A stretch of 64,000 bases of DNA from Glandiceps talaboti (GCF_964340395.1 NC_135570.1:8367322-8431321); one strand, 5' to 3'; shown: positions 36,415 to 49,433, counted from the first letter of the stretch. The notes: generated by a model from the sequence alone, not told the origin. Numbers and translations are program-made.

Positions 36415-36937
36415 TAAGATATTGCCTAATTACTAATAAGCATTAATTATGCAAATTGTTCATTCAAATCAGAAGCTAAGTCTTCAAGCTTCATACTGTA
36501 CGTGCACTTTGCTATTGTAAATGTATATTTATGTGAACTTTTGAAGATTTCGTTCTTAAGATATTGCCTAATTGCCGATAATCATTAAGTTTGCAAATTA
36601 TTCATTTAAATCAAAAGCTACACCAACAAGCTCTACCAGACACGTGGGATTTATAATGGTCAATTATATGGAATTTGAAGCTTCACAAGATATTGCCTAA
36701 CTAACCGAAATTTATTAATTATGCAAATAAGTGATTAAAACTAACTTGATGTATCTACATAATTATATGGAGTTTGAAGTAAAGTTAGCATTCTTAAGAT
36801 ATAGCCTAAGTACTGAAAATCATTAATTATGCAAATGTTCCAATAATATTCATAGGATATTTACCAAATCCTACTCAATTCTTTTCATAACCTCAAGGAA
36901 GATGTGTAGCAAGTTTCATTACAAATGATGTGGTAGC

Positions 36938-36988
<51 letters not shown>

Positions 36989-36991
36989 AAA

Positions 36992-37034
<43 letters not shown>

Positions 37035-37037
37035 GGC

Positions 37038-37077
<40 letters not shown>

Positions 37078-37121
37078 TGACTGACAAACAAACAAACAAA
37101 CAAACAAACAAACAAACAAAA
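36415..37121. repeat. tandem array (about 4 x 110-140 bp) ending in (GACA)n
   Basis: Four imperfect units share TTAAGATATTGCCTAATTAC then CGAAAATCATTAATTATGCA AAT. The array runs into (CAGA)n (36934-37078) and (CAAA)n (37085-37121). The ordering 'diverged unit array then GACA tract' is repeated at 50780-51505, suggesting a common repeat type. Confidence 0.9.
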
Positions 37122-37124
37122 CCA

Positions 37125-39500
37125 TATTCTTCTATCGTCCATTATATTTAAGCGATGCACGAACTGGATTTGCCTACTGACCACAGATGAAGAAAACATT
37201 TTGGTGTTCAATAATAATCATTGAATTTGTTTGCCATATTCACCAAAAGATACGCGTACCTCACTGACGCCATTACCATATGATAAACTAAATTCTGTTA
37301 TTTAGTCGAATTTAGTAATAATAAATCATGGGAAATACAATTCTCTCTCAATTATTATTTAATATATCAGTTTATGATTACATGTGTGTATGGCATAAGG
37401 AGACATAGACAGTGTCACCACTACCTTTCTCCGAGACTGAATCGAAGCAAATGATCATTCGCGAAAGTTCTACTCCTCTTGCTAAGCTGCAGCCGCAAGA
37501 CACACATGTATACTACACAAGTGGATATTGTAGTACGCTATTATCCAGAAGGGAATCTTTCCTCTCAGAGTTTATCCAACCGAGAAATTTGTTGGTAATT
37601 ATAAACTTATTAAATGACTAACAATTTGTCAATTTGCCTCATCCCGAACCATCCCAGAGAAATGCTTCAAAATCTTTGACAATGATCGATAAAACTACTC
37701 TTACTCTGCAGAGTGGAAGCAATTACGTATAGTTTGCGAGCATAATTCTTGTATTCCATGATCTGATTATCTCCCGTGGGGTTCCATTAAACTGCTGTAC
37801 CTCCAAGATGTATCACTAGCAATTTTTCCTCATTACATTAAGATTGTGTTAAGGGGGACCTTTTTTGGTTACTCATCTCCAGTGGAATAGTCAGGCTGGG
37901 CGGTCTGGCGAAATAAAAAAAGGGGGCAATGACAAAGTTTTAAAACCAGACTACGTTTCACAAACATGTCATCTTTCAAAATAGCAATAGTGAATGTGAG
38001 CATTTTGAATCACCTTTTAAACACACACTTAAACTAGATACAGACATGTGCAAATGGACAGTACTGTTTACATGTTTTAATGTCTGTATTTGATGTTTGG
38101 AACTTTGAATGGTGGCATGTTAGTGCATTTCATTTCGTTTAGGCAAAATGTCGCGAACACTGAATTCATTCAATCTTGCTATCTTAAAGTGTAGCATGTG
38201 CCGTTTCTCATTGTTCCTTCGTGGTTGTATCAAACGTATCCAGTGAACAGTAACATGAAATGGGCTCTTCAAGAAAATTCATTTCCCCCAGTCTTCTCAG
38301 TGTATACATGTATCTCGCAATTTTGATTTCGAAACAACTCTGTCTTTTATGACAGTGCATATCTGTAATATCCTAGTCGTCTTCTTTTCTGTCAATTACT
38401 TTCATGTGTATCGTTGGCTTTTCTCCCTTTTATAGTAGCACGTCACCCGAGAATACTATAATAGCCTCGGATCGTTCATTGTATATATTACGGAACCCTT
38501 CATTTGAATTTGCATTGCGGCCATATGCAAATCTTCACACGTTTGGTTTACCGAATAATTCGCATTCTTAATCTATCAGCCTAGAGCTTTCTAGAGAGGT
38601 TGAATTTATATTTTGGTCATATGCAAAATATATGTAAATCTTCACCGGTTTGGTTTACAAGTAATTCATATTATGATCATGTCAGCCTAAAGTGTTATAG
38701 GGAGGTTACAACGTCATCACTAATTGATACAAAACGTGATTTCAGTGCATACTTTCAATAAACTGTAAAGGTCAATAGACTTTGCTGCAAACTTTGATTG
38801 ATCTTTATTAGGATATGTGGATATCTGGTCTGAGACGGGTAGCTCACTTGACAAATTTAATCTAAATGCAGCCCGAAAATTAGTTTTTATCAATTTGCAA
38901 CCTCTAGATTCAACTCTGCTTCCCCCCCCCCCTTCCGTATTTAATACGTAGTTACTGTATTAAAAGTCTTAATTTCATTGATCACACGCCATGAAACACA
39001 ACAACACTATTAGTTAGTAAACACCAAGTTACAACCGCATAAGAAGCAACACCTCTCCAAGTGGGCAATGAAAGTCTCCATTGTATTAGTTCGTGAATCA
39101 CAAGCATGAAACAGTGGAACACTCAACATAATATGACATGCTATGCTCTTTGCTACTTTTCGTCGATGACATGACTTAATCTTTAATTTCTGGCCTACTA
39201 AGAAGCATGTATCACCCCATCACTCATACTTACCGAATTAATTCTTTGTAAGTGGCTCTCTAAAAATTGATACATGTACATATCCTTGTCTGAAAGCCGA
39301 CAGATACTTTAATGCGCGAGTGTATTATTAGTGAAAAGTTTTATGACCTATTAACGTTGTGTGGTCAAATTTGTGACTAATCTATGAATATGTAAAACAT
39401 TATTTTAAAGATAGAAAAACAAATGTTTTCACAATTACATTTTGGGTGAATCAACAGAAAGTAAAAAGACGAGGTTTCATCAGTAACGCATATAATATGT
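37125..39500. other. intergenic, one tandem duplication
   Basis: A tandem duplication of about 100 bp at 38508-38706 shares CATATGCAAA, AATCTTCAC.CGTTTGGTTT AC and GAGAGGTT / AGGGAGGTT. Otherwise nothing recognised; frames at 37412-37621 lack domains. Confidence 0.5.
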
Positions 39501-39503
39501 ACC

Positions 39504-39923
39504 TAGGGGCGATCACACAATATCACATAAGCTCATGATGAACAAACTTCGTTCGCGTAGGGGGAGGAAGTGTGACGTCAATGAGAAGTCTTCTAACCAA
39601 ATTTCGAAAATTTTCTCGCCTTCAATTATAACAGGTTCTGTATTTACTACTGAAGTGGTCATAAATTGATTAAAATTTACTTCTAATGTGATAGACAGTG
39701 CTGGGTTCTCGACAGTATTTTACAAATTAACTTGTTTACCATCATCTTTTTATATTGCATTGATCGCAGTGGTGTAACCGCTACAATTTCCATCATGATT
39801 TACATCATATATAAACTTGAATTGTCAATGTCGCACTTAACTTGTGAAGGTTCATTTACGGGGGAGGGGGGGGTGTTTTGTCCTAAGTTATTGAGCTTGT
39901 GCGACATTGTACGATCGCCCCTA
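39504..39923. mobile_element. TIR element, TAGGGGCGATC ends
   Basis: Left TAGGGGCGATCACACAATAT CACATAAGCTCA and right inverse TAGGGGCGATCGTACAATGT CGCACAAGCTCA form imperfect inverted repeats of about 32 bp. G-runs are present internally near both ends (GTAGGGGGAGG; GGGGGAGGGGGGGGT). 420 bp, non-coding. Confidence 0.7.
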
Positions 39924-39929
39924 AGTGTG

Positions 39930-40980
39930 TTCTCATTTTTAAAAGCTCTTCGCCTTAACGACATATCATCGTTGTAACTGACTGTCAATCACAGCCTTTT
40001 GTGTTTGAAGCAATATGCTTTTAATACACAGTATGTGACCCCACCAGCGTTAAAGAAATATGAAAGTCAAAATGTATATTGATTGATCCCTACGGCGCAC
40101 TTTCGACATTTTGAGGACGGCTTAGTTGAGATGACTCAGGTCAAGGATAACAGAGCACGTTTTCGCGAAATCAAGAAGACTTGGAGTTTGTTTTAATGAT
40201 TGAAATCGAAGTCATGTCACGTACTTTTTTTTTTTACAAATGTACTCTGTTCCGCCTAAAATTTTGTACCAGGGCATGATATGGATATTATAGTATCATG
40301 ACTATTGATAAGAATATTCCTCCCTGAAGCGTTCGAAAAACAGACAACTGTAGAATCTGATACACACGGTAAAATAATGTCATTTCAATAGATCCCCGAA
40401 AATTTCGTATACACGCGTACGTGTACTATGACGTTAACCGTGTATGGATAACCTACATGAAGTATAGACAGCACACAGATACACAATTAGTTGATGAAAA
40501 AAATAGATTTCTTGTCTGAAAGTTAGTCGATGCCCATAGGTAAAATCAAAATGAATTTCAAACATACGTATTTATACACTTAGGTTGTTAGAATTCACTA
40601 CCAGTCTGGTAATTGAATTTTCACCGAATAAAAACACTATGTATAAATCAACACCAGATATAGTGATCTACAATGTAGCTGAATAGAATTAGAGCGTAAC
40701 CATAGAATAAGTATATCGAGGAATACTTCATCAATACAACCCATCTGTAAAGCGTTCAAGTAATCATTAGAACCAGAGATGTTGTTACAAATCTGTTGTG
40801 GAAATGTACAAAAGAGAACCCCGATTTCATTATACGAATACATGAAACTGAATTGCTTAGAATTAGAATTGCAAAACCAAAGCAACTGCTGAAGCATCGA
40901 ATTAATCGAACACAGTAATGTATGTATTACTTCTAATCAGAGTTTCATTGAGTGTCGGTGGTCACATAAAGCAGTGGTGT
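39930..40980. other. intergenic, nothing recognised
   Basis: The minus frame at 40637-40897 has no recognisable domain. Confidence 0.4.
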
Positions 40981-40984
40981 TAGA

Positions 40985-41290
40985 TACAATGACTTACTCG
41001 TAATATCATATATACACCATGACCTTTATTGAACCACCTGTGGATGACGTATATGTGTAGCTGTACACATAATATGGTACAATAAATCCAATCAAATTGA
41101 TTTTTAGGTCCGTACTCAAAAATCAACACCCAGTGAATCACGATTTCAACTTATTGAGATACTTGTTATAGATGATATAGACCTCTAATTGACATGTACA
41201 ATGTCTAATTATGCATTTTAACAATTATCAGTTGACATATTGGTTTTCTGATTGAAAAAAAATAATACACAGATACAGTACAGCTTAAAG
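40985..41290. repeat. dispersed repeat family A, copy 3
   Basis: Matches 5610-5790 in blocks: CACCTGTGG, TGTGTAGCT.TACACAT, AATCAAATTGA.TTT, GGTCCG.ACTCAAAA, CACGATTTCAAC, CAATGTCTAATTATGCATTT. Confidence 0.6.
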
Positions 41291-41399
41291 TGGCCATATG
41301 CGAATTTATTTTGGATTTTTTATTCATAAAAAAACTCTACTACATAATTTTGTCCTACTTGAAAACAGAATAAGAAACGAAAACTTATACCAAATCCTA

Positions 41400-41521
41400 G
41401 TTTGTAACTCAATAAATTGCAAAAAGCTAGAAAGTGTCCGAAATGTTTGTTGTAGTACGTACAATAACAAACCGTTTACACATTTTGTTTTTAATGGTTG
41501 GCAATGTATTGAGTTACAAAC
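41400..41521. mobile_element. short MITE family B, copy 2
   Basis: Inverted ends GTTTGTAACTCAATAAATTG and CAATGTATTGAGTTACAAAC, with a core shared with 7648-7755 (GAAATGTTTGT, ACAATAACAAAC, TTTACA). 122 bp, non-coding. Confidence 0.7.
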
Positions 41522-41529
41522 ATGGACAT

Positions 41530-42480
41530 GGTATATGATATTTCAAATATATTAATTCTCATGAAGAATTGTTTGTATGTGGTCAGTTAGGAAAATGCCA
41601 GAGAACCCAACTTGTAAAGTTTTAGATGTACGTTGAGGTACTGTTGCCACAGAACTCAGTAATTATGTAGAGAGATAATTTATCCGTTGATCAAAATTTT
41701 CAAATAAAATAGTGGTCTTCCGATGTAACGTCGGTAGTTAAAACAAGCCATAGGGGACGAACAGATAACGAGAACGGCCCTGTTTGATGGATCTGTTGAG
41801 GTCGATTTGGCTTAAAATAGTGTACAGTATGCAAGAATAGCGGATATACAATGATGAGATAACTAATTGTGACCTCGGGGATAGGTCTATCCAATATCCT
41901 TAAGTCACTATGTTCTGATACAATAAGTAAATGAAACAGGATCTAGATGTATCTAGCGCTGGTCTCTGTTAAAATGGCATGATCAGTGTACTTGGTTCGA
42001 GTGGGCGATTTTCCGGTTCCAAAATGCATTGCGCTAGACGACATTGCGTACGTATACGGTATGTCGGTCACGGTTACCTTTATGCGTTTTGTTTTTTATG
42101 ATTATATCTGAAATGACATTTGTGTTATGGAACGCTGGAAAGAAATATTGACTTCTTTAAATGAGTTCTGTTAGAGAACAAAGTCTAAACGTCATCAAAG
42201 ACAGAGCGGTAATTAGTGGGTAAATCCATGGTACGGTCAGGTGACAACCATCCTCCTGAATAGCGCGTTTGAAAACATGTACTAGTCAGTTATGTACATC
42301 TAACTTTCCATCCTCTGTGATGACGTCAAACATGCTCCAGTCGCAGCTACTGTGTTAGGTGATAAGAGAATGCAGGTGTTGTTTTATAATCATGGAATGT
42401 TTGAAAATTGAACCAAGTTAAGAATTTCTCGATTGTTTTGGAATTCCCACTGATCCTGAATAGCAAGCATACAAAAAATG
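41530..42480. other. intergenic, nothing recognised
   Basis: No coding, RNA or repeat feature recognised. Confidence 0.4.
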
Positions 42481-42514
42481 AAGTTATAAAGTCGTTTTTA
42501 TTTTTTATTTTTTA

Positions 42515-42895
42515 TTTGTTTAGGCGTAAAACAAATTGTGTGGTTCCGATTACATTCAATTTTAGAATAGGTGGGATAGGTAGATTTTTTATTTTACTTT
42601 TCACTCTGTTTTTTTCGTATGTGAGTGTCTAGTTCAGGTAGTTATGTTTTCCGTTGTTTTCCATATAGTCTCTGTGTTATTGTTTTCTTTTCATCTGATG
42701 TACAACCATTACAGATTGGAAGAATAGTTTTATATTGTCTTAAGTTGATGTCAGTTTCCGCATCCACTATTTCTTGCGAGACTTCACAATTTTCGCGATT
42801 TCATTGGGTTTTTTTTCTAAAAAAATGTTTGGGGTCGGCGTGAAAAATTAGATGGGGTCGGGGAACAGGAACGGGCCAAACAACTTTTTTATTAG
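42515..42895. repeat. candidate interspersed repeat
   Basis: From TTAGGCGTAAAACAAATTGT to GATGGGGTCGGGGAACAGGA ACGGGCCAAACAACTT. From memory the two end motifs (GGTTCCGATTACATTC; GGGGTCGG...GGAACAGGAACGGGCC) are part of a repeat common in marine invertebrate genomes. I cannot verify this. No coding motif recognised. Confidence 0.35.
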
Positions 42896-42899
42896 GCAT

Positions 42900-43370
42900 T
42901 ATCATTATTGTTATTATTATTTTGGGATGGGTCTGTTCTACTCTAAATTGATTGACACAAAGTCAAAGCTGACTTTCCCATTTGAGACACAGACATGACA
43001 TGACGAGGGTATTGGTGAAAGAAAATAGGCAATTATTGAAAACCATCTTTCATCTTTATCATCGTAGCCCATATCCTGTCATATCCAATTATTCACAACC
43101 TGGTCCGTTAGCTGTTTGAAACTTAGCAATTTATTTTGGTTGTAAAAATACAGTCAGTTTTATTTGCATGTGATAGGTACAGTTCGTAATGGAATCCTTC
43201 AGTCGTTTATGTACTGAGACGAGGGTATGTAACGTGAACGTGATATTACAAAGCATTCATCGATAGACTGCACATTAATTCGTACGGTGTAACTTCTACT
43301 AACAATAGAGCATAAAATTAAAGTCACGCATATCAAGGACTAAACATGCCGTCTTACTTAGATTATATTT
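42900..43370. other. intergenic, nothing recognised
   Basis: No feature recognised. Confidence 0.4.
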
Positions 43371-43374
43371 CCAT

Positions 43375-43853
<479 letters not shown>

Positions 43854-43859
43854 GTTAAC

Positions 43860-44725
43860 ATTTACAGTTATATTAGCTGTCGTCCCTGTCTTCAATTGTA
43901 ACCCTTTCCATAGATATCATAACCAAACAATTTTAAGACTGTACAGATCTTCCTCTCAATTTAATGTGTATTTGACTTTTAATTTCCGATGTTAGATAAC
44001 GACTTGTATGGACTAATGAAAAGGATAAATGACTTTAATATCCGCTATTAGATAATTTGTTGCATTTGGTAATCGCCCGTTGCCATGAGATATACTTTTA
44101 AGATTATCCATACAGTAACTGCAATGGGAAGAGGGCGTCGTGTAGATGTTGCAGCGACGACGGGTACACCATTTCTACGAACACGTCAACGCCACTACGC
44201 CGCCTAGCGGTGAAGCCAGCAAACTGACTGTTCGACAGTTTTTACCCATTATTTTAAAGTAGTGCTACTATTCTATTTCATCCTCGTTCGCAGCTATGAT
44301 TAGAAATCGGTAGTGATCAAAAGTTATTTGTAAAGAATTAATTATCGATTTTAGACCCCTGTCTATGCTAAAACTTTAACAACGTGTAATCTCAATTGAT
44401 GCCTATGTTCATGTGTATCTCTCAACAGTACTTTGTGTAATAACTAGTATTTCTTAAGTTTCAATGACATTTTATGACAATTTTGAAACTAGAATTCTTT
44501 GCGTCCATTCAACTTATACAGATAAACGTGTAATGACTGTAAAATTCCTTGAAAGTCTGTGACTGCCAAGGAAGATTTTATCCGGATGTTTAATTCAATG
44601 GTAAACTGTGATACACAATGTAGCTGTACGTAGGAGACGGCCTGCAACGGAGTGCCACTTTTAATGCGTTCGATCGATTCGACATCTTGGGCTCAAACTT
44701 CTGAATTCCATGTAAGGCGCTGCTA
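43860..44725. other. intergenic, nothing recognised
   Basis: A short GC-rich patch near 44140-44215 stands out from the AT-rich surroundings, but no gene or repeat was recognised in it. Confidence 0.4.
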
Positions 44726-44728
44726 TAA

Positions 44729-44763
44729 CCCACCACCACCACCACCACCACCACCACCACCAT
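44729..44763. repeat. (CCA)n microsatellite
   Basis: About 11 CCA units, roughly 310 bp upstream of the glycosyltransferase start codon. Confidence 0.95.
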
Positions 44764-44871
44764 AAAAGAGTATATCAGCCTGACTATCTCTCTTTGATCC
44801 TCTTTGCTTCCGTACATGTACATATAGCGATAAAACTCAGAACGCGACGAGTGTGGGGAAATCGTATCCAG

Positions 44872-44879
44872 TATAAATA
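44872..44879 (+). promoter_or_regulatory. possible TATA box for the glycosyltransferase gene
   Basis: TATAAATA lies 196 bp upstream of the ATG in otherwise non-repetitive sequence. If used, transcription would start near 44900 and the 5' untranslated region would be about 170 nt without an intron. Support is motif plus position only. Confidence 0.3.
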
Positions 44880-45074
44880 GCGCCATCTACCAGTTTGTAC
44901 AAAAATAGTTAATATTTGATGAACTATTGGACTTTGATCCTGCCTGCGTGATTTTCTGCCATTGTCGTTTAGTTTCCCAACAAAATGTTCTGACGTTGGA
45001 AACATGTAAGTAACCGAATATTCTGCCACTGGCTAACGTAGACTACTCATGAACACGTAGAGATTTTAATAGTG

Positions 45075-46136
45075 ATGTCAGCCGTCAACAAAAAAGCATC
45101 TAGATCTATTGGAGAGAGCAGTATGCGACGGAAGAAGGCAATGTGCTCACGTCGATGGACTGGGACCATAGTGGCTTGCTCCTTAATCTTTGGTATTGCG
45201 ATTTATATTATGAATGTTTGGGGTTCGTTGAACTCCCTGAAAATTTACATGTCTGAAACTCGCCTACATTTCCTCGTACCAGGGAGTTCTGACGCGTTTT
45301 TCAACGGTACGTTGGCACCACACGACCACTACGTAGTTCCAAATATAGCACACTTTATATGGTTCACGTGCCACGAATTTAACTTCATAAATCTCCTCAG
45401 TGTGATCAGCGTTTATAAAATCATGAAACCAGACACAATACGATTTCATACGAACTGTGAACCAACTGGCAAATGGTGGGAGGAAGCAAAGATCATCCCA
45501 ACGCTACATATCACTGTCCGAGATCCTCCGAAGGCAGTATTCGGTAAAACACTAAATCCGGATTTTCCCGAGCACTGGTCAGATGTAGCAAGGATGGAAA
45601 TACTTTTAAACTCTGGAGGTGTGTACTTTGACACCGATATCTTTGTTGTTGCGTCGCTAGAACCACTACGAAAATATGACTATGTTGTCGGCCGTCCAAC
45701 AGGCTACGTACTTAACAATGGAATAATATTGTCGTCACCAAATTCAACATTTTTAAATATGTTCTACCAAAGTTACCGAAATTATATCCCCTACTGCTAT
45801 GCTTGTAGTTCGGTGTTCATGCAACATGACGTTGGAAGGAAATATAAACAGTACATCCATACTGAACTTAACAGTATGGTGAAGCCCAGCTATCAGAATT
45901 GGAGAACATTATTCTTTGATAAATTTATTTGGAAAGAAGGACATTTTACATTCCATATATGGATGAGAACTTTCAGATCCGAATACCCGGATGTGGAGTT
46001 TACGCCTGACTATATCAAACACTTAGACAGTTCTTTTGGGGAAATGTGTCGATTTATTTACTATGGGAACAGTTCTATTATTGATGGAGAATCTAAGAAT
46101 AAGCCATGGTGGACTGATATCAAGGATAGAACATGA
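45075..46136 (+). CDS. intronless DXD glycosyltransferase (Gly_transf_sug/GT32-like)
   Basis: 353 aa from the first in-frame ATG (in-frame stop at 45039-45041) to TGA. Type II membrane topology: basic N-tail (MRRKK, RR), one membrane anchor near 30-49 (GTIVACSLIFGIAIYIM), then a luminal domain. The catalytic-core signature is clear: VPNIAHFIWF (88-97), IRFHTNCEPTGKWW (122-135), then HWSDVARMEILLNSGGVYFD (167-186) with DTD at 186-188, and NNGIILSSPNS (214-224). In this fold the DXD residues bind the metal and nucleotide-sugar. N-glycosylation sites are NGT (77), NST (223) and NSS (332). Likely Golgi; donor and acceptor are unknown. Single-exon members of this family are often multicopy in marine invertebrates, which could reflect retrocopy expansion. 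It converges with a nucleotide-sugar transporter 2.8 kb away. Confidence 0.9.
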   Translation: MSAVNKKASRSIGESSMRRKKAMCSRRWTGTIVACSLIFGIAIYIMNVWGSLNSLKIYMSETRLHFLVPGSSDAFFNGTLAPHDHYVVPNIAHFIWFTCHEFNFINLLSVISVYKIMKPDTIRFHTNCEPTGKWWEEAKIIPTLHITVRDPPKAVFGKTLNPDFPEHWSDVARMEILLNSGGVYFDTDIFVVASLEPLRKYDYVVGRPTGYVLNNGIILSSPNSTFLNMFYQSYRNYIPYCYACSSVFMQHDVGRKYKQYIHTELNSMVKPSYQNWRTLFFDKFIWKEGHFTFHIWMRTFRSEYPDVEFTPDYIKHLDSSFGEMCRFIYYGNSSIIDGESKNKPWWTDIKDRT

Positions 46137-46249
46137 TAATGAATTTGAACTTGCATACAATGCAACTTTTTGCAGATAACCAATTTTCATTGCATGATGT
46201 ATTGAACGTTTAATTTGACATTCATTCGTGAAACTTTAGTCTGAAGGGA

Positions 46250-46345
46250 GTATCCAGATTTTACTAGGGGGAGGGGATTTTCAGGCGGGCATTAATTTTT
46301 TCCCAGGAGAAATCGGGGGGGGGGGGACACAAAAATATAGTTCAC
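46250..46345. repeat. G-rich repeat fragment
   Basis: CTAGGGGGAGGGGATTTTCA, GGCGGGCATTAATTTTTTCC and a run of 13 G resemble the interior of the TTAGGG-ended TIR elements at 34.7, 39.5 and 60.6 kb. No complete ends seen. Confidence 0.4.
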
Positions 46346-46489
46346 AGTACTTTAGAGAGCTCTGGAAAAACACATATTTTTAATTAAAATTTCGATCCTG
46401 CCACTACCTGCCCTCGTGTATGTGCAGGAATTGTTTCTTCAGTGTCATTATCACTGTTATCAACAATACTTTCATCATCATTTATGAAT

Positions 46490-46654
46490 ACACCAATATG
46501 AGATTTGAAGCCTGCATTCTTAAGATATAGTCTAATTACCGGAAATGATTATATATGCAATTTAATCAAAACTAAAACACTATGCCAACAGGCTTTATAG
46601 GATATGAGTGCTTTATTATGGTTCATATATGCTCCAAGTTATATGGAATTTGAA

Positions 46655-46750
<96 letters not shown>

Positions 46751-46807
46751 GTATGTGTGTATATATATGTGTATATATATATATGTATGTACGAATGTGT
46801 ACATATA

Positions 46808-46890
<83 letters not shown>
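46490..46890. repeat. array-unit copy followed by compound (TA)n/(TATG)n
   Basis: 46500-46655 is a single diverged unit of the 36415-36930 family (CATTCTTAAGATATAGTCTA ATTACCGGAAAT; CCAACAGGCT; TTATATGGAATTTGAAG). It runs into about 38 TA units, TATG/TATATGTG units and a second TA tract (46812-46886). All frames through it are artefacts. Confidence 0.9.
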
Positions 46891-46894
<4 letters not shown>

Positions 46895-47470
46895 ATTTAC
46901 TGGTTATTATCTCTGTTGTTCTGTCTATTAAATTCCCGTCGATGCCTTTATGCTTAATAACTTCTCTCCATGTCAAATAGTATTGTGTTTCCATTTCTAA
47001 CATCTGTCATCATTCTGAGACCGTTGACAAACTGAGGTCAGTTTTTTTTGTATTGCGCCATCTACCGTCTGTGCTCCCTTCAAAACCGTGACCCATTCTC
47101 ACAAAATATGTACTATGTTGAGTCTTAATAATAAACAAAGTCGTGTAAAATTATTGATATCCTGACACGTTAGCTGTTGCATTGACACAACCTTTTAAAA
47201 ATACTTACATAAAACCTTGATTAAACTATTGTAGAATACTGTAAATATCAATACATTCCTTCTATGACATTAAAATTGCCTTCTAATATTGTTAGAACAT
47301 ATCATTGTTAGAACATATGATTGTTATAGTATGGATTCCTCGACATTTTATGGTACGTATAAAAAATTACGTCATCGGATCGTTTACATGTAATATCTGG
47401 ATACCAGGTGTGAGTTTTGCCAATTGTAATTGCAAGTGATAGTTTCCTTTACTTCAGTAAGCAGAATACC
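46895..47470. other. intergenic, nothing recognised
   Basis: AT-rich with no recognisable feature. Confidence 0.4.
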
Positions 47471-47472
47471 AT

Positions 47473-47473
<1 letters not shown>

Positions 47474-47531
<58 letters not shown>
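47474..47531. repeat. (GT)n microsatellite
   Basis: About 29 GT units. Confidence 0.98.
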
Positions 47532-47532
<1 letters not shown>

Positions 47533-47539
47533 CCGCACT

Positions 47540-48395
47540 TCTCAGGGCAAGAGTACAGGTGTTTGTCTACTGTTTGAATATCACTCCCCACCACACCACA
47601 CCCCAACCATTGCATTTATATAATTTTAATTACATCTCACCGTACATTGAGTCACTCAGGCAAGTCATCAATTCAAAAGTTGTTCAAGGAAATGGTGACA
47701 AATAAATACTGTATTAAGGAATTAATTTTATTGATTTTAACACCACGTTTGTGGTATTGAAGAAACTCAGATATTGCACATTTCATAATTAGTGTTGTAA
47801 AGTTGTAAGAGGCAAGGAATACCAATCACGTATTGCACACTCATTATACATCATCGACACAAAACTTGTATCTCGTAAAAACCCCGTCGACAAAACAAGT
47901 TCCATATTTGGGGAAAAGGGATATAATGAAATACAAAACTTCAGAAGTACCGAATAAACCGTTAAACGGCTAATTTCCGTTTTCGTGCCATGTATCATTT
48001 TCAAGAACACTTCAAGCATTTCTCAGTACTGAAGTGAAGGCCACGCGGATACCTAATTAGCTTGGCCATGCCAGTTTCGTCCAAATCTCGGTACCTAGCA
48101 ATACTATTTTACCAAAGTTGATATATCAAATTCTCAAACGCGCCAAGGACCTTCGTGGACCGGAATCATGATGGTGTCGACCAAGAAATACTGATCAACC
48201 GTTTGTTTACAACGTACGTCACCTACATTGTAGATGGTACAATGGCAATTCTATTTCCGGTATTGAAAACGGCATGTTTCATCCGCTACCTCATGGTGCA
48301 AAAAATATAACAAAATATACAGCTGTATGTCAGGCACTGTAACGGTTATGGAAGATTCTTATGAAGTACTCAGTTGCATGAAACTTTTAAAGTTG
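47540..48395. other. intergenic, nothing recognised
   Basis: The minus frame at 47789-48019 has no recognisable domain. Confidence 0.4.
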
Positions 48396-48407
48396 TGTTC
48401 CTTTAGA

Positions 48408-48545
48408 AACTTTAGTTCCCGCCAAGTTCATAGGTGTAGTACCTTCAATTCCCACCAAGTTAATTCCCACTAAGCACATAAGTAGAGCGCATTTTAGTTA
48501 AAAGTTCCCGTCAAATTCATAAGTAGAGTGCCTTTATTCCCCTCC
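48408..48545. repeat. short imperfect tandem repeat, about 3 copies
   Basis: Units such as AGTTCCCGCCAAGTTCATAG, ATTCCCACTAAGCACATAAG TAGAGCGC and AGTTCCCGTCAAATTCATAA GTAGAGTGCC recur with variable spacing. Confidence 0.6.
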
Positions 48546-48726
48546 GCATTGATAGAGAGCCATAGTGCTCAGTTCATGTCCGTAAAGCCAACATCACAAT
48601 ATATCCTAACGCTCTATTTTCCCGCTAAAGTTACGAGAACTACAATTTCTTGCTCTTTTTTGTGAAATATTTTGACACACATTTTTTTCTAGAATAGAAT
48701 AGAGTCGAGGAAATGATATGTAGTAA

Positions 48727-48732
48727 TTTATT
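48727..48732 (-). terminator. candidate poly(A) signal for the SLC35A-type gene
   Basis: AATAAA on the minus strand, about 220 nt after the stop codon. Position is suitable; motif alone is weak evidence. Confidence 0.35.
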
Positions 48733-48950
48733 CAGTCTAGAACGAATATATTAAGGGTTGAAATGTTTCCCGACATACTCTATAGCTACGTGTACTTCAA
48801 AATGAGAAACTTGTCTGGTTTGACAGGGTTTCGTTGTGTGGTAACATGAAGGATTGACTTGATAGACAAGTATTACTTTCAAGTGTCCTAAATATAGACG
48901 ACTTTATGATAGAACTTTTCTGCTTTACAAGGTAGAAAAATTGGTCTCGT

Positions 48951-49433
48951 TTATCCCTTATGTTCGGTTTTCAAGCCGATGTCAGCCGACAGTTGTCTTG
49001 GCAACGTAGTAACTACTTTTGGAGACGCTCCATTGATTTCACTGTCTTTAGGTTTTGGTTTAGCTCTCTCATACAACACAGATGATACCAATATAGTGAC
49101 AACGGCGGCCACAAATAACAGATTCAAACTGAAATTTTCTGGGAAAAGCACGGAGCATACAATGGCGGTAAGAAAAATGGCAAAAGTAGCTGAATAAATC
49201 TTCGCGATGTTATCGATATTCTTTATGATAGCAGCAACAAGTAGACCACCTGCACCGCCTAGAAGAATCGTCAGAATCAGGAGCCACAAAATGGTGGCGT
49301 TGAGGGCTCCCTGTACTGCTATTGGGTTTCCCTTGGTGACATACATGGCCCATATTCCAGTCATAACAGCACCGAAAAAGTATAATTGTACCTGCTGCTC
49401 GAAAAATGATCTTCTGTCATTTTTGAAGAGATA
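48951..49433 (-). CDS. SLC35A-type transporter exon 2 (C-terminal half)
   Basis: The acceptor CTTTCCTTCTCTTTTCTTCG GCAG has a strong pyrimidine tract and precedes TATCTCTTCAAAAATGAC. 160 codons hold the second half of the transporter (VQLYFFGAVMTGIWAMYV through LLFVAAVVTILVSSVLYE) and a polar, Lys/Pro-containing cytosolic tail ending KTEHKG. Confidence 0.92.
   Translation of the reverse strand, partial: YLFKNDRRSFFEQQVQLYFFGAVMTGIWAMYVTKGNPIAVQGALNATILWLLILTILLGGAGGLLVAAIIKNIDNIAKIYSATFAIFLTAIVCSVLFPENFSLNLLFVAAVVTILVSSVLYERAKPKPKDSEINGASPKVVTTLPRQLSADIGLKTEHKG

Noticed and set aside
36885-37211. Frames rich in VCLS or QTDR
   Set aside because: (CAGA)n translation.
46604-47003. Frames of 90-126 codons rich in IY
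   Set aside because: (TA)n translation.
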